A DNA stretch of 64,000 nt from contig BEDY01000002.1 in the NCBI GenBank assembly GCA_002335605.1, positions 1,488,001-1,552,000 of the forward strand. Direction: 5' to 3'. The notes under the pieces were generated by a model. The model saw nothing but the letters and a program-made list of their open reading frames with translations. It had not been told where the DNA came from and made no database searches. The stretch comes from Prillingera fragicola (lineage: Eukaryota; Basidiomycota; Tremellomycetes; Trichosporonales; Trichosporonaceae). A program made the translations under genes and the position numbers. This document shows positions 36,073-47,397 of this stretch, piece by piece; position 1 is the stretch's first letter; each line of letters begins with the position of its first letter.

Positions 36073-38286
36073 ATGATTCCCCGCCGCTCTCGTGCTCTCC
36101 TCAACGCCCTCCCCTCGACCTCGCGTCAGTCCATTCTGCCCGCCGCCCGCTACCGTTCGAGCGCAGCCGGCGTCGAGTATGGCCGCGGCATGACCCCCGA
36201 GGGCAAGGACCGCGTTAGGGAGCACGTCCGTCGCATCAACAGCTCGTCGACAAATACCGCTGCTGCCGCCGTCCGCGCCACCCCCGCACCCCACTTCCAG
36301 GCTCCTCCCAACCAGAACACTGCCGATTCCCCCTTTGCCGTTAACCCTGCCAACGCCGACGTCCGCGACGGCTATGATCATTCGTGCGTGTCTGACACTG
36401 TGGCATGGCCGAGCTTGCGCTGACGTTGCTTAGGTTTGTTGGTCAGTCCGGTGGCCAGATCTTCCACGAGATGATGCTCCGCCACGATGTTAAGCAGGTC
36501 TTTGGTTACCCTGGTGGCGCCATTCTCCCCGTCTTTGACGCTATCCACGACTCGCCTCACTTTGGCTTTGTGCTCCCCCGTCACGAGCAGGGTGCAGGCC
36601 ACATGGCCGAGGGCTACGCTCGTGTCACCGGCAAGCCCGGTGTCGTGCTCGTCACCTCGGGTCCTGGTGCCACAAACGTGATCACCCCCATGCAGGACGC
36701 TCTTTCGGATGGTATTCCTATGGTTGTCTTCTGTGGACAGGTCGCCACCTCGCTCATTGGCTCCGACTCTTTCCAGGAGGCCGACGTTGTCGGTATCTCG
36801 CGTTCGTGCACCAAGTGGAACGTCATGGTCAAGGACATTGCCGAGCTCCCCCGTCGCATCAACGAGGCCTTCAAGATTGCTACCAGCGGTCGTCCTGGCC
36901 CCGTCCTTGTTGACCTCCCCAAGGACGTCACTGCCGCCATTCTCCGTACTCCCATTCCCGCCAAGGCCGCCACCCCCGGCGGCTCGCCTCTCCCCTCCAA
37001 CCCCCTCGCGCCCACCGTCTCGAACACCCAGCCCGGAGACGCTGACCTCATCACCAAGGCCGCCGAGCTGATCAACAAGGCCAAGCGTCCCATCATCTAC
37101 GCCGGTAACGGTGTTCTCTCGTCAGCCGACGGTCCCAAGTTCCTCAAGGAGCTCTCGGACAAGGCTTCGATCCCCGTCACCACCACCCTCCAGGGTCTCG
37201 GTGCTTTCGACGAGCGTGACGAGAAGTCGCTCCACATGCTCGGCATGCACGGTGCCGCTTATGCCAACTTTGCCATTCAGGAGGCTGACGTTGTCATCGC
37301 CCTTGGCGCTCGCTTCGACGACCGTGTTACTGGCAAGGTCGACACCTTTGCCCCCGCCGCCAAGCAGGCTGCTATTGAGGGCAACGGCGGTATCATTCAC
37401 TTTGAGATTCAGCCCAAGAACATCAACAAGATTATCGAGGCCGACCTTCCTGTCCTCGGCGATGTCGTTGCCTCGCTTGGCGAGCTCGTCCCCCAGATCA
37501 AGAACGTTGACCGCTCGGCTTGGATTGCCCGTTGCAAGGCCAACAAGGAGAAGTACCCCTTCACCTTTGCTCCCTCGCAGGAGGGCCAGCGCCTCAAGCC
37601 CCAGGAGATCATGCGCGAGTTTGACGCCCAGGCCGAGGCTATTGGCAAGGACAACGTCATTGTCTCTACCGGTGTCGGCCAGCACCAGATGTGGGCATGC
37701 CAGTACTACCGCTGGACCTCTCCCCGTTCGTTCATCTCGTCCGGCGGTCTCGGCACAATGGGCTTTGGTCTCCCTGCCGCTGTCGGTGCCAAGGTGGCTG
37801 CCCCCGAGAAGATTGTCGTCGACATTGACGGTGACGCTTCATTCTCCATGACTGCTATGGAGCTCCAGACTGCCAACCAGTACAACATTGGTGTCAAGGT
37901 GAGTTATAGACGTGCACGACAGTGCCCACTGTTGTTATCTTATTGTCGGCCCGCTGACACCTTGCCAGGTCCTCCTCCTGAACAACGAGTTCCAGGGTAT
38001 GGTCGAGCAGTGGCAGGACCTCTTCTACGAGAACCGTTACTCGCACACTCGCATGGTCAACCCCGACTTCCAGAAGCTCGCCGAGTCCATGGGCACCAAG
38101 GCTCTCCGCTGCACCAAGAAGGAGGACCTCCCCCGCCTCATGAAGGAGTTCCTCGAGTACGACAACAGCCGCCCCATCATTCTCGAGTGCATGGTCTCGT
38201 CGGAGCACGTCTACCCTATGGTCCCCGCCGGAAAGGCCCTCCACGAGCAGATTCTCCACCCACTCCTCCGCGCCAAGACTGCGTAA
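36073..38286 (+). CDS. ILV2: Acetolactate synthase catalytic subunit (acetohydroxyacid synthase)
   Basis: Three exons: 36073-36383, 36434-37898, 37969-38286; 697 aa. This ThDP-dependent mitochondrial enzyme catalyses the first common step of valine, leucine and isoleucine synthesis. The N-terminal 35 residues are Arg/Ser/Ala-rich and look like a mitochondrial presequence. Motifs: GYPGGAILPVFDAI and LPRHEQGAGHMAEGYAR (catalytic Glu), VTSGPGATN, the FAD-binding middle domain with ALGARFDDRVTGK, SSGGLGTMGFGLPAAVGAK, and the ThDP motif GDASFSMT...NNEFQGMVEQWQ. In NEFQGMVEQWQ the sulfonylurea-contacting Trp is present, and Pro of GQVATSLIG is Ala. Frame sums exactly. Confidence 0.97.
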
Positions 38287-39189
38287 AAATGTCATTTAGT
38301 TAGCAACTCCAATGGGTGCGGCCGTGCCGCTATGTATCTGCACTGGGATAGTTTTAGACATTTTGAGTGACATTGTTCGGCGTGTGTCAATGTGGGGCTT
38401 GTAACTGATGTCAGAACAGAGAGTCGTGCTCAGTAATGGTGTTGTTGGACCAAAGTGAAAGTGTGCGTCACTCCAGCTTCGGCTAGACGAGTTCCTGGAC
38501 ATGATTCCTGGCGGTTGGCGACCAAGGTTGCTTCTGTCGAGTATTCCACGGATCCCCACCCGTTGCGCATTCCAAGCCCTCCGTCTGTTGTACGTATACC
38601 AAGTAGCAAGGTAGGTGTGCACTGCCACTGCACAGTCTACACTGCGCGTGTGCACGCCCATTGCGTATATGTTGATTGATCACGGCAGACTGGTGTCTTC
38701 CCACCCTACCATCACTCGGACAAATCGCCGCTGGTGCTACACATTGTTCATCAGCCGTTGGATCTTTGTGCTCGAAACAGCCTCTCTCTCACCTCTCGAC
38801 GCTCCAGAGTGATCAAGACTGCATCTCTGAGGGCTCCGCTGGCCGAGAAACAGGAGGTTTGTGCGCAGCCCACATTGCGGCTGTAGCCTGGTTCGCACCC
38901 ACCTCCACCGTCGTCCTTTCATCTTGCATTGGCCACCTTGGCTTTGCCCTCATCGCACATTCCCATACATCCCCCACGACGCGTTTCTGGCTCTCAATCA
39001 CTGTACGGCACTTGGCCTGGGAAGGTATTGTGCGTCGAGAAACGGCACCCTTGCCAGCACCTGCACTGCATGCTCTCCGCGACGCGTCGCGCTGCCTACC
39101 GTTGCTAGGCGTCGCGCTCATCATCAATCGCCCATATTCTCGCCTCAGTCACGAGTATCACAGGGCGTCGCGTCGTCACTTAGACTGCC
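38287..39189. other. Intergenic region between ILV2 and CDC4
   Basis: 903 bp. It holds the ILV2 3' UTR and the CDC4 promoter and leader. Several short frames overlap, but none has protein character. Nothing else was recognised. Confidence 0.45.
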
Positions 39190-42151
39190 ATGGCACGTCG
39201 CTCACCACCAGATGACGCGTCGAGCGGGCGAACAGGCATCATGTGGACTCGCGACGGGCCCGTGCTGCGGATGGAGGACGCGGTCGTCGAGAAGGTGTAA
39301 GTAGTGCCGGCCGTCCTACTTCCTCAGTGTCGCCACTAACGCGCCTCAGCGTAACTCATACTGTTCGCACAACAACATCATACGCACCTATTCCGCTCCC
39401 ACGCGTCCCTGCTCCCGATTCTATCCCCCTTCCCAACCACCTATCCTCGGAAAGCTATCCGCTGGCACACGAGCCCACCCCAGATGACATGCGGTTTCTC
39501 AGCCTCGACTTGGGCGGACGTCGTGTCCTCATGCAAGAGGATGGCTCTTTTCTTCCCGACAATGTCCCGGGTGTCACTGCTGGACCAGGCTGGACACGTA
39601 CCTACCCCGCAGTCAATGGCAGCGAACAAGACCGAATGGGTCTCGGCAGCTACCTGTCCAAGGCCAAGGGCAAGGAGCGCAAGCGGCCACACGATCTCAG
39701 CAGGCCCTCGACAACTGGAGATCTCAGTGAATTGATGGAGGAACGCGCTCCTTTACCACGGCAGCGGTCTCCGCCCCGCAAGAAGGCTCGTCCAAGTGAC
39801 ATTGTCCTGCCTCCTGGGGACTCGTCGGCTGTTCTGTCGCCGATCCCGTCCCCCGTCGATGACGACGACACGCATGATGACGACAAAGACTTGGCGCCGA
39901 CTGTTGGCTCTGGGCTTGAGATGGCTGCGCTCTTCTCGTTGCCTGCCATTACTGCTCACTTTGATCTGCTGCCTGACAAAGTTCAGCAGCACGTACTAAT
40001 GCACTTGTTTCGTCGATCAAAAATGTCGACAATTCAGCGCATATCGGCATTTGCATCAACTGCACTCAAGCGCGACTTTATCTCGCTCCTTCCTCATGAG
40101 ATAGCTGTCCAGATTCTACGCAAGATCGACGCCAAGAGCCTGGCTAATGCTGCGCGTGTGAACCGCAAGTGGCGTAGGATGATTGACAGCGAGCGCGGTG
40201 TATGGAAGGCCCGCCTCGTTCAGGACAACTTGTGGTACGGCCACGGGGTGGAGGAAGAGGACGAGAAGACCATCAAGGCGCGCTTTGAAGCTCTCGACTC
40301 GCGCTCCAAGCGACGCGTCCCACGCGCCACGACACCAAGTGAGGACGACCCCATGCCAGAAGAAGAGCCGTCGACAGCCGACGAGCGCCCGACGGCGCTC
40401 AAGCACATTTACCGCCGCCGCCATGTCGACGCACGCAACTGGCTGCACCGCGACCCTACCCATACCACATTTCCGGGCCATGGCACTCACGTCGTGACTT
40501 GCCTGCAGTTTGATGAGGACAAAATCTTGTCCGCCTCAGACGACCACTCGATCAACGTATATGACACGCGGACTGGCACTTTACGCAAACGCCTCGACGG
40601 ACACGATGGTGGCGTTTGGGCACTCGAGTACCGGGGCGACACGCTCGTTACAGGTTCCACGGACAGGACAGTGAGGGTGTGGGATCTCGAGACTCTTCAG
40701 CAGTCCCATGTCTTTTACGGCCACACGTCGACTGTGCGTTGTCTGCAGATTGTCGAGCCAGTATTCGACGAGGCCACTGGCGAGTTCCAGCCACCGTACC
40801 CCTTGATCGTTACTGGCTCGCGTGACGCGTCGCTTCGTGTGTGGAAACTTCCAAAGAAGGGCGAGCCGCCGTACACATCTCGCAGTCCCGCTCCTGACCC
40901 CGAGGGCATGGACAACCCGGAACAGAACCCATTCCATGTCCACCATTTGCACGGGCACAATGGGCACAACGGTGCAGTGCGTGCGCTGGCCGCACACGGT
41001 CGTATTTGTGTATCTGGCTCGTACGACAAGACGGTGCGTGTATGGGACATTGTCCGTGGGACATGCCTGCACGTGCTGCAGGGCCATGAGCACAAGGGTG
41101 AGTTGTCGTGCAAAGAAAAAGACGTCGGTTAACATTGGCAGTGTACAGCATCGAGTACGACCGCTACCGAAATCGCTGCGTGTCTGGCTCCATGGACAAT
41201 ACGGTCAGGGTGTGGGACATTGCAACTGGGACGTGCCTGCACACTCTTACGGGTCACACCTCGCTAGTCGGCCTCCTCGGTATCTCACCCAACTATATCG
41301 TCTCTGCGGCAGCGGATGCTCAGCTTCGCGTCTGGGATGCCAACACAAACAAGCTCAAGCATGTGCTGTCGTCGCACGCGGCCGCCATAACTTGCTTCCA
41401 GCACGACGAGACCAAGGTCGTCTCGGGTAGCGATGGCACCCTCAAGCTCTGGGACATTCGGACGGGGAAGTTCTGTCGTGACCTGGTTACTGGTATCAGT
41501 GGCGTTTGGCAAGTCTCATTCCATGGCAACATGCTCGTGGCCGCCTCGAACCGCGCAGGTCACACGGTGTTTGACGTCTTTGATTTTGGCGCCGATGCCG
41601 ACCCATCTGGCGTGGATGACTCTCGTCTCGACAAGCTATGCCGCCAGGCGTGGGAGCGTGGAAACCCGCGCGAACCTCACTCTTACCAGGAAGGCGAATA
41701 CGTGAGCGATGGTGACGACGCCGACATGGGGGTTCAGCGACACTCTGCCAAGTCTGTCAAGCGCGGCGCTGGCAGTAGCAAATACAGTCGCTCACGGGCG
41801 CGCGTCCTCACCGAGCAGTTGCAGGCGCTGCAGACAAGCCCAGGACCCAATAGGTCTTCCGGCACAGCGAGCCCTATGCCAGCGGCCAGTGGCGGCCCCC
41901 GAACCCCTACCCGCCCAATTTCGCAGTGGCGCTCGAAACGCGCCCTGTCTGGAGCTAATGAGGGAAGTAGCTTGCACACGAACACGGCGGCCAGCGCGGG
42001 TGCCACGGTGGTTGGAACGCGGAGTGAGAGCAGCGGTGGAGTTAGCAGCAGCAACCAGAGCAGCCCTGGACTCAGCATGAGTGCGAGTGCTGCGAGTGGG
42101 CTTGGAAGCGTGGATGATGACGGGGATGCCGAGATGGCCTTAGACGAGTGA
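39190..42151 (+). CDS. CDC4: F-box/WD40 substrate receptor of SCF ubiquitin ligase, Cdc4 type
   Basis: Three exons: 39190-39296, 39350-41097, 41142-42151; 954 aa. Cdc4 recruits phosphorylated cell-cycle proteins to the Skp1-cullin ligase. Architecture: disordered N terminus; D-domain dimerisation helix (LLPDKVQQHVLMHLFRRSK, near residue 245); F-box (SLLPHEIAVQILRKIDAKSLANAARVNRKWRRMI); a basic linker with a HIYRRRH motif; then eight WD40 blades with repeated VSGS.D.TVRVWD signatures, several holding the propeller-surface Arg positions used for phosphodegrons. The C-terminal about 170 residues are Ser/Pro-rich. A near-identical pair, NTVRVWDIATGTCLHTLTGH and KTVRVWDIVRGTCLHVLQGH, spans the last intron. 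Confidence 0.93.
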
Positions 42152-42437
42152 AGATCAACCGGAAGGTGTGATGAGGGTTGAGTAGCGAGGGCTTTCGAAC
42201 CATCGCGCCCAGTCGCAGTGCATGTTTGTATCTAAGAGGGAAGAGCTGTACATAGTTCGTGTACTCTGCATTTTATGAGCATCTAGCGTTACCAGCCACA
42301 CATACATAGCAGCCTGCAATTCAAATTACATCATCTACAACGAGCGAGTATGGTTTCCTACAATGTGGCGCTTCCCGTTACGTTGGCGCGGTCTGCGTGT
42401 CTAAAAGCCCAATAATGAAAAGAAAAAGTCCCTGGCC

Positions 42438-43784
42438 TCACTGCCAGAGCCCTTTGCGCGTCCGACTACGTCCTGCAGGTGGCCCCCCAACCGAGGTGTC
42501 GATCAGAAGCTTCGGTCGCTGGCTAGACGCGGTTACCAGCGACGGTGTGGCGGGTTGAGACGGATTGTCGTGTAACAAGGGAGCCCAGTCGTGCTCAGAG
42601 CTCACCGACGCCTTGTGCTGTGCAGTGATCATTGCTTGAGTCCTCCAGAGAACCTGGGGCTGCGTCTTCAGAGACGTTTCGGAGGAAGTGCGTGAATCCG
42701 TCAAGGGCGAGTGCTCGGTGAGGGTGATAGCTTCGGGAGCAGTCACTGGTTGATATGTCCTCGTGTTCGAGGAAGGAATTGGAGGGAGGCGTCTAAGTCG
42801 CTGAGAGTATTTGGCTTCCTTTGCGGGAACGGCAGGAGCGGTGGGCGGCCACGAGTCCGAGGGCGGCTTGACCTCGACCTTTGGAACGGCTGAAGTGCCA
42901 CGACCAAAGGTGGGTGTGGGACTCGGTGTGGAGCTGGGGAGAGAGTGGCACATTGACGTGCTTGTTGGAGTGACCGGTCCAGAGGAGCTGAAGAGAGAGT
43001 GGGTAGAGGTATCGACTGAAGGTGTTGTGGGTGGCGACTCGTCTGGGAGGGGCGTCCACACCCGCCGGGTCACAGCGGGGATGGCACCGCACTCTGCCAT
43101 CGCAGCGTGGGGGCTGTCAATAGCAGCTTCAAAGTCCTCGTCAAAGTCTTCGTGGAGGGGTGCCAGGACTCGCCCACGGGCCGACATTGATGGTTTTGGT
43201 CGTGGACGAGTAGGTGGAATGCGTTGCTGGTGTAAATATCCAGGAGCGCCTGGTTCAGAAAGGCCATTGGGAAGACGACGAGGGGCAGGCGGGACGGGAG
43301 GGGGTGTCGGAGGAGGTAGGTTGTGCTTGCCCTCCGTCGTGACCTTGGCGAGCGACACCGGGTACCAATCCTCGTGCGACGAAACCTTGGCCACTTGAGA
43401 GAACTCTGTTTGCGAGTAGCTGCCGCCAGCTGGACCCCGGAACAGCAAGAGAAAGGATCCAAAGCCCAGGCGGGTCCGAGTCGGGCGCACAGACAGGTCC
43501 AACGAGTCAGAGCCTAAGTTGTCATAGCTATCCTTTCGTGTGCACTTTGGATGAGCGACTGACTGGCTGAGCCACCAACGTACCTCTTGGTCACATTCAG
43601 TGCCCCGATCATACAATCGCCGACGCCGGTGTCTGTGCCGGTTGCACATGAGGAGCAGCGCCAGTAGCACGAGAAATACCAGGCAAAAGAGCCCTCCAGT
43701 GACTGCTCCAGTGATGATTCGAACGCGAGTCTCGCTTGCCGTGTCCACGGCGTTTGCACTTGGTGGCGTGCCAGTCGTGTTCAT
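42438..43784 (-). CDS. Single-pass membrane protein with short N-terminal ectodomain, unknown function
   Basis: One continuous frame of 448 aa, or two exons (43584-43784 and 42438-43543) if the 39-bp GT-AG intron with GTACGT donor is removed, giving 435 aa in frame. I favour splicing. The start is the ATG at 43784; the frame extends slightly upstream only with a non-ATG codon. Residues about 20-45 form one strong helix (IITGAVTGGLFCLVFLVLLALLLMC), immediately followed by a basic NRHRHRRRR stop-transfer, so the short N terminus would be outside. The about 390-residue cytoplasmic part is Ser/Pro/Thr-rich with PPTPPPVPP-like runs. The form recalls fungal WSC/Mid2/Skg6-like surface proteins, but no Cys-rich ectodomain is present. 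Confidence 0.65.
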   Translation of the reverse strand: MNTTGTPPSANAVDTASETRVRIITGAVTGGLFCLVFLVLLALLLMCNRHRHRRRRLYDRGTECDQEVRWWLSQSVAHPKCTRKDSYDNLGSDSLDLSVRPTRTRLGFGSFLLLFRGPAGGSYSQTEFSQVAKVSSHEDWYPVSLAKVTTEGKHNLPPPTPPPVPPAPRRLPNGLSEPGAPGYLHQQRIPPTRPRPKPSMSARGRVLAPLHEDFDEDFEAAIDSPHAAMAECGAIPAVTRRVWTPLPDESPPTTPSVDTSTHSLFSSSGPVTPTSTSMCHSLPSSTPSPTPTFGRGTSAVPKVEVKPPSDSWPPTAPAVPAKEAKYSQRLRRLPPIPSSNTRTYQPVTAPEAITLTEHSPLTDSRTSSETSLKTQPQVLWRTQAMITAQHKASVSSEHDWAPLLHDNPSQPATPSLVTASSQRPKLLIDTSVGGPPAGRSRTRKGLWQ

Positions 43785-46700
43785 ATGCCGTTCAAACAAG
43801 AAGAGATGAATCCCTTCAAAGGATTGGGCTACTCGTGGGAATGATGCCGGCTGAGTACTCCTACTACACGCCAGTTAAAGAGGCAGACAATGGTCTGTGG
43901 CCAGTGATTATGGAGCGATGATTGAGTAGCAGCACTGTAGATTAACGAGTCCACGTTGGGAGCCTGCCACCATTTGTACATTCCCGGCAGCCAGAGTGCG
44001 GCGATGACGAGTCGCAATGCACTGGGCCTGTGCCTTGCCCAACGCCGCCTTGCTGTGAGACGTCCGCTGGCCTGTGTACGCCGCCCAGTCTCTTGAGTCA
44101 TGATCAGGCGGCATAGCTGTGGTGAGGGACCAGAGGCGGTGGAGTGGGGACAGGCAGGAACGTTGCCAGCCGGGCTATTGATGACCGCCGAGGGGCTGTG
44201 GCGGTGCTGTTCATTTGTTCCGTACACCGCCGTCATCGTCAGATCCGCCGCCCACCTGGTACGGCCCCAACACAGGCACTGCACCCAGTTCCCTGGTCTC
44301 TCGTCGTCTCGTCGTCTCGGCGGTGACAAGGTGATGGTAGGCTGCAGGAAGCTGCAGGGTCAAGCTGTCGGTTCTACTGTTGTATGCTTGAGCAACATTG
44401 CACTCGGCCTTGACCTCTTAAGGCACGGTTAGTGTCCCAGTGGCTGAGTAACGGCTCCTCATTGACGTTCAACCTCGAAGGTTTCAGTGACAGAAGAGGG
44501 ACAGTATGATGCTCATTAGTTACAAATGAAAGCGCATCTGAGCTGTAGAACTGTACCTGCCAACTACAAAAACACTCTCATAACATACCATCATGGATGA
44601 TTCGCAGCCAGGCCGGAGGAGGTGCCTGAATAAATGAAGACCCTGCTCCAATCTGCTCCAACTGTTGCACTGCACTGACAACACAGAATGACGAGGCACA
44701 CCACAGGTGCATCTGCATCTGGGTAGATCACAACAGCACGATTCGGGTCATGAACATGGTCCAATGCCAACAGAGGCCCCTTCCACCGATTTGGACATCA
44801 GCTACAATGAGAAGGCGCTTCGCCACCCACTCGCCACCCACTCGCCACCCACTCGCCACCCAAGCGCCTGCTTTCTGTTAACCCGACAGCATCCTCTGAG
44901 ACAGTTTCTCGGTCTCGTGTACCTCTTTCACAGTCTCGTTCATGCATGGCAGCTAATCAGACGAGCTAAATATAGAGTGAAGGGTGCTTCGTCAAAGCAG
45001 GCAGTCCACTGTCTCACCGACGACAACGTCCTGTACGTGTGTACACACAGCGACACTAGTTGGATTTTCCTCTCCGTCATTTGCTTCATTGATTGGTGAT
45101 ACGTCGACCTTTGAACCAAACTTGACCGAACATTGCAAGGACCCGTGGCGTGTGCACAGTCGCGATCAACACAACTCATAACCATCCAATCGCTTCAACA
45201 TTCCACATCAACTGTCATCGACTAGGTTGTGTCCATGCTCTACATTCTGAATTTTGTCTGGGGAAACAGCCATGATTTCTCAATTCCTCAGGCCACAGAC
45301 CTTGTGGTCCACAACTCCCCGCCACGTCGCTGAGACTGCCTCCATATATAATGGCTACCGCATCCACCGCACAGGCCATGATGCTTCAACGGGCGAAGAA
45401 CGAGCCTCAAACACCCAACTACCCTCGGAGGAACACGCCGTCCAATGAGAAGCTTCATATTTCTCGCATGAACCTGCGTTCCACTGGAGTTGGGACCTCC
45501 CGCCCTGCTACCCTGACCTCGACAATATGGCCACCGACCCAAGCTGCGACTTCAAGTCCAACAATGACGACGAGACTCGTAGTGCAGTCGGTGGAAGATG
45601 ATAGCTTCCAAATCTGGACTGCTCATGCTCACGTATGCTAATCCAATTCCTTCTCTTAGCTCTCCACATTCATCGCCAAGACGCTGTTTCTATTCACCTC
45701 CGGTGGCGCGTGGCCTCGACACTGAATACACTTAGGTGGATATCTTGGTGATCCGTAAACGTCTGTGGTGTCCAACGGCGGCATCATTGGTACTTTAATT
45801 CTGTAAAGCCTTGTGCCTGTTTCGTTAGGGAAGACGACTATGGAAGACGAAGAGATATTACAGTACATTCGCAAGCGAGGAAGGTGGACCACCTCCACTC
45901 AGAACTTTCCCGGAGTTTAGCCAGGGTTGTTCCATTTACCTCCCACGCACTTGGCTGGTGTTGTTCGCAAGGCTTGTTCGATTACAACATGAATGTGAAT
46001 GCAGTTTAGGAGGATGCAAGTGAGTACATATGACCTGCCTGGTCATACTGGAGGTCTAGTGATCTTAGTGCTGCTAAGGCTGCACGTCTTCCTGCACGCA
46101 CTCGCCTTCGTTGCCGGTTGATGTAGACTCTACTGTCTGTAGGCTCTCGAGAACCCCCCAGTTGGGCTTTTAAGGGGCCTACTGTTCTCAGAACATGTCT
46201 GTTTGCGTACAGTCTGGGGCATTTGTTATGCTGATGTGTTGCAGATTAGATCTCGCGAGACAGTAAGCGTACTGGTCGACACGTGCACCGCTTGCCAGCT
46301 GGCTGCAGATGGACATATGAATCTAATACCCCGAAGACCATTTTTGCTACGTACAAGTCTGCACCTCTTGGGCTTAGCCAACAGCCCCACGGGATGCGGG
46401 GAACAGTGTTTGGACTGCGTTTTCCCAAGCTGTTCAACTCCCGTATAAGTATATAACCCTGGGGTGTGGTCAGTTCTTCAGCCACTAAATGCATATGGAT
46501 GTGGGGTGTTGCTCTTCTGAAAACAGTCCTTTTCGGCGGTAGTGTGTTGTGCGCACAGACCGGTCGTTGCCACCACACACGCGTGGCCATGCCTCGGCCC
46601 CAAAATGTGGAGGGCAAAACAATAGTCTAACTTCTCTCCCCATCGCATCACTCTCGTTTTGAGCAGCCATCAACCTCCATTGTCTCTCATTCTCCTTCAG

Positions 46701-46821
46701 TGCTCTTTGGGCTACCTATCCTCAGCATACAGTCTATCATCGGCCCACCGGCCACCAGCCGTCAGTGAACCACATATCTGCCCGCACTCTACATCCCTTT
46801 GCCAGGCACCGACAGGTCAAC
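43785..46821. other. Gene-poor tract, no supported gene
   Basis: About 3 kb, the longest uninterrupted stretch without a supported gene. Only short, unrelated frames are present; the longest ATG-led ones (for example 45351-45641) have no recognisable protein character. A short 11-bp minisatellite lies at 44821-44862. No transposase, reverse transcriptase, tRNA or long repeat was recognised. Confidence 0.5.
44821..44862 (+). repeat. 11-bp minisatellite, 3.8 copies
   Basis: Unit CGCCACCCACT is repeated three times exactly (44821-44853), then CGCCACCCA. It is bounded by AGGCGCTT (44813-44820) and AAGCGCCT (44862-44869), an exact 8-bp inverted repeat. It lies in the gene-poor tract. Confidence 0.9.
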
Positions 46822-47397
46822 ATGACAACACTCGAACTTGTCATCGTAGCGCTCCTTACCATGCTCCCTTTTCTGTTCCGCCGCGAGCTCACCTACACTC
46901 GCATCTTGGTGGATCGCGAGATTCATCGGGCTGCCTACCCTCCTCGTCTGCCTCAGCACCACGTCTCTTCGTCCAAGTCCAATACTCGCCAGACGGGGCG
47001 CGACCAAGGTCCCTCCAAATCTGCCCTATCCTCAAATGCCTCCACCCACGCGTCGCCACCTCGCCGCCGGCCGCCTATGGTCTCCACGCAGTCCTATGAC
47101 CGAGCCTCGAGTCCAACGCCGGATGACGACAGGAGCCTCTCTCGCAAATCCAGTGGGGTGCAAACCGCGCCGCCGCGCACCCCTTCCAGCGACTCTCTCG
47201 CCCTGCCTCTGAGCCCTTCCCCGCCCCCGGTTACCCTCAAAAACCTTGAGGAATCTCTCGAAGCCCTCCAGGTCCAGCGGGCCACTGAAGCTGAATCTCG
47301 CCGTCGAAGCTGGGCTGAAGCGCAAGCAAACCTTGAAGAGCTGCGTGCGCTTGCCCATGGCGGCCGCTGGGGTCAGAGGGGCGACGTTTTCGGGTGA
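46822..47397 (+). CDS. Candidate small membrane-anchored coiled-coil protein (tentative)
   Basis: One open frame of 191 aa, not recognised. It starts MTTLELVIVALLTMLPFLF, a hydrophobic segment that could be a signal anchor, followed by a Ser/Pro/Arg-rich stretch (residues about 45-140) and a helical, charged segment SLEALQVQRATEAESRRRSW that could be a coiled coil. Spliced extensions are possible: the frame ends near a GGGTGAAGG sequence and other frames stay open beyond. Support comes only from the ordered layout of helix, disordered linker and coiled coil; it could also be chance in GC-rich DNA. Confidence 0.4.
   Translation: MTTLELVIVALLTMLPFLFRRELTYTRILVDREIHRAAYPPRLPQHHVSSSKSNTRQTGRDQGPSKSALSSNASTHASPPRRRPPMVSTQSYDRASSPTPDDDRSLSRKSSGVQTAPPRTPSSDSLALPLSPSPPPVTLKNLEESLEALQVQRATEAESRRRSWAEAQANLEELRALAHGGRWGQRGDVFG

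Noticed and set aside
44821..44862. Possible CRISPR-like array
   Set aside because: The units are 11 bp, directly adjacent without spacers, and the window is eukaryotic.
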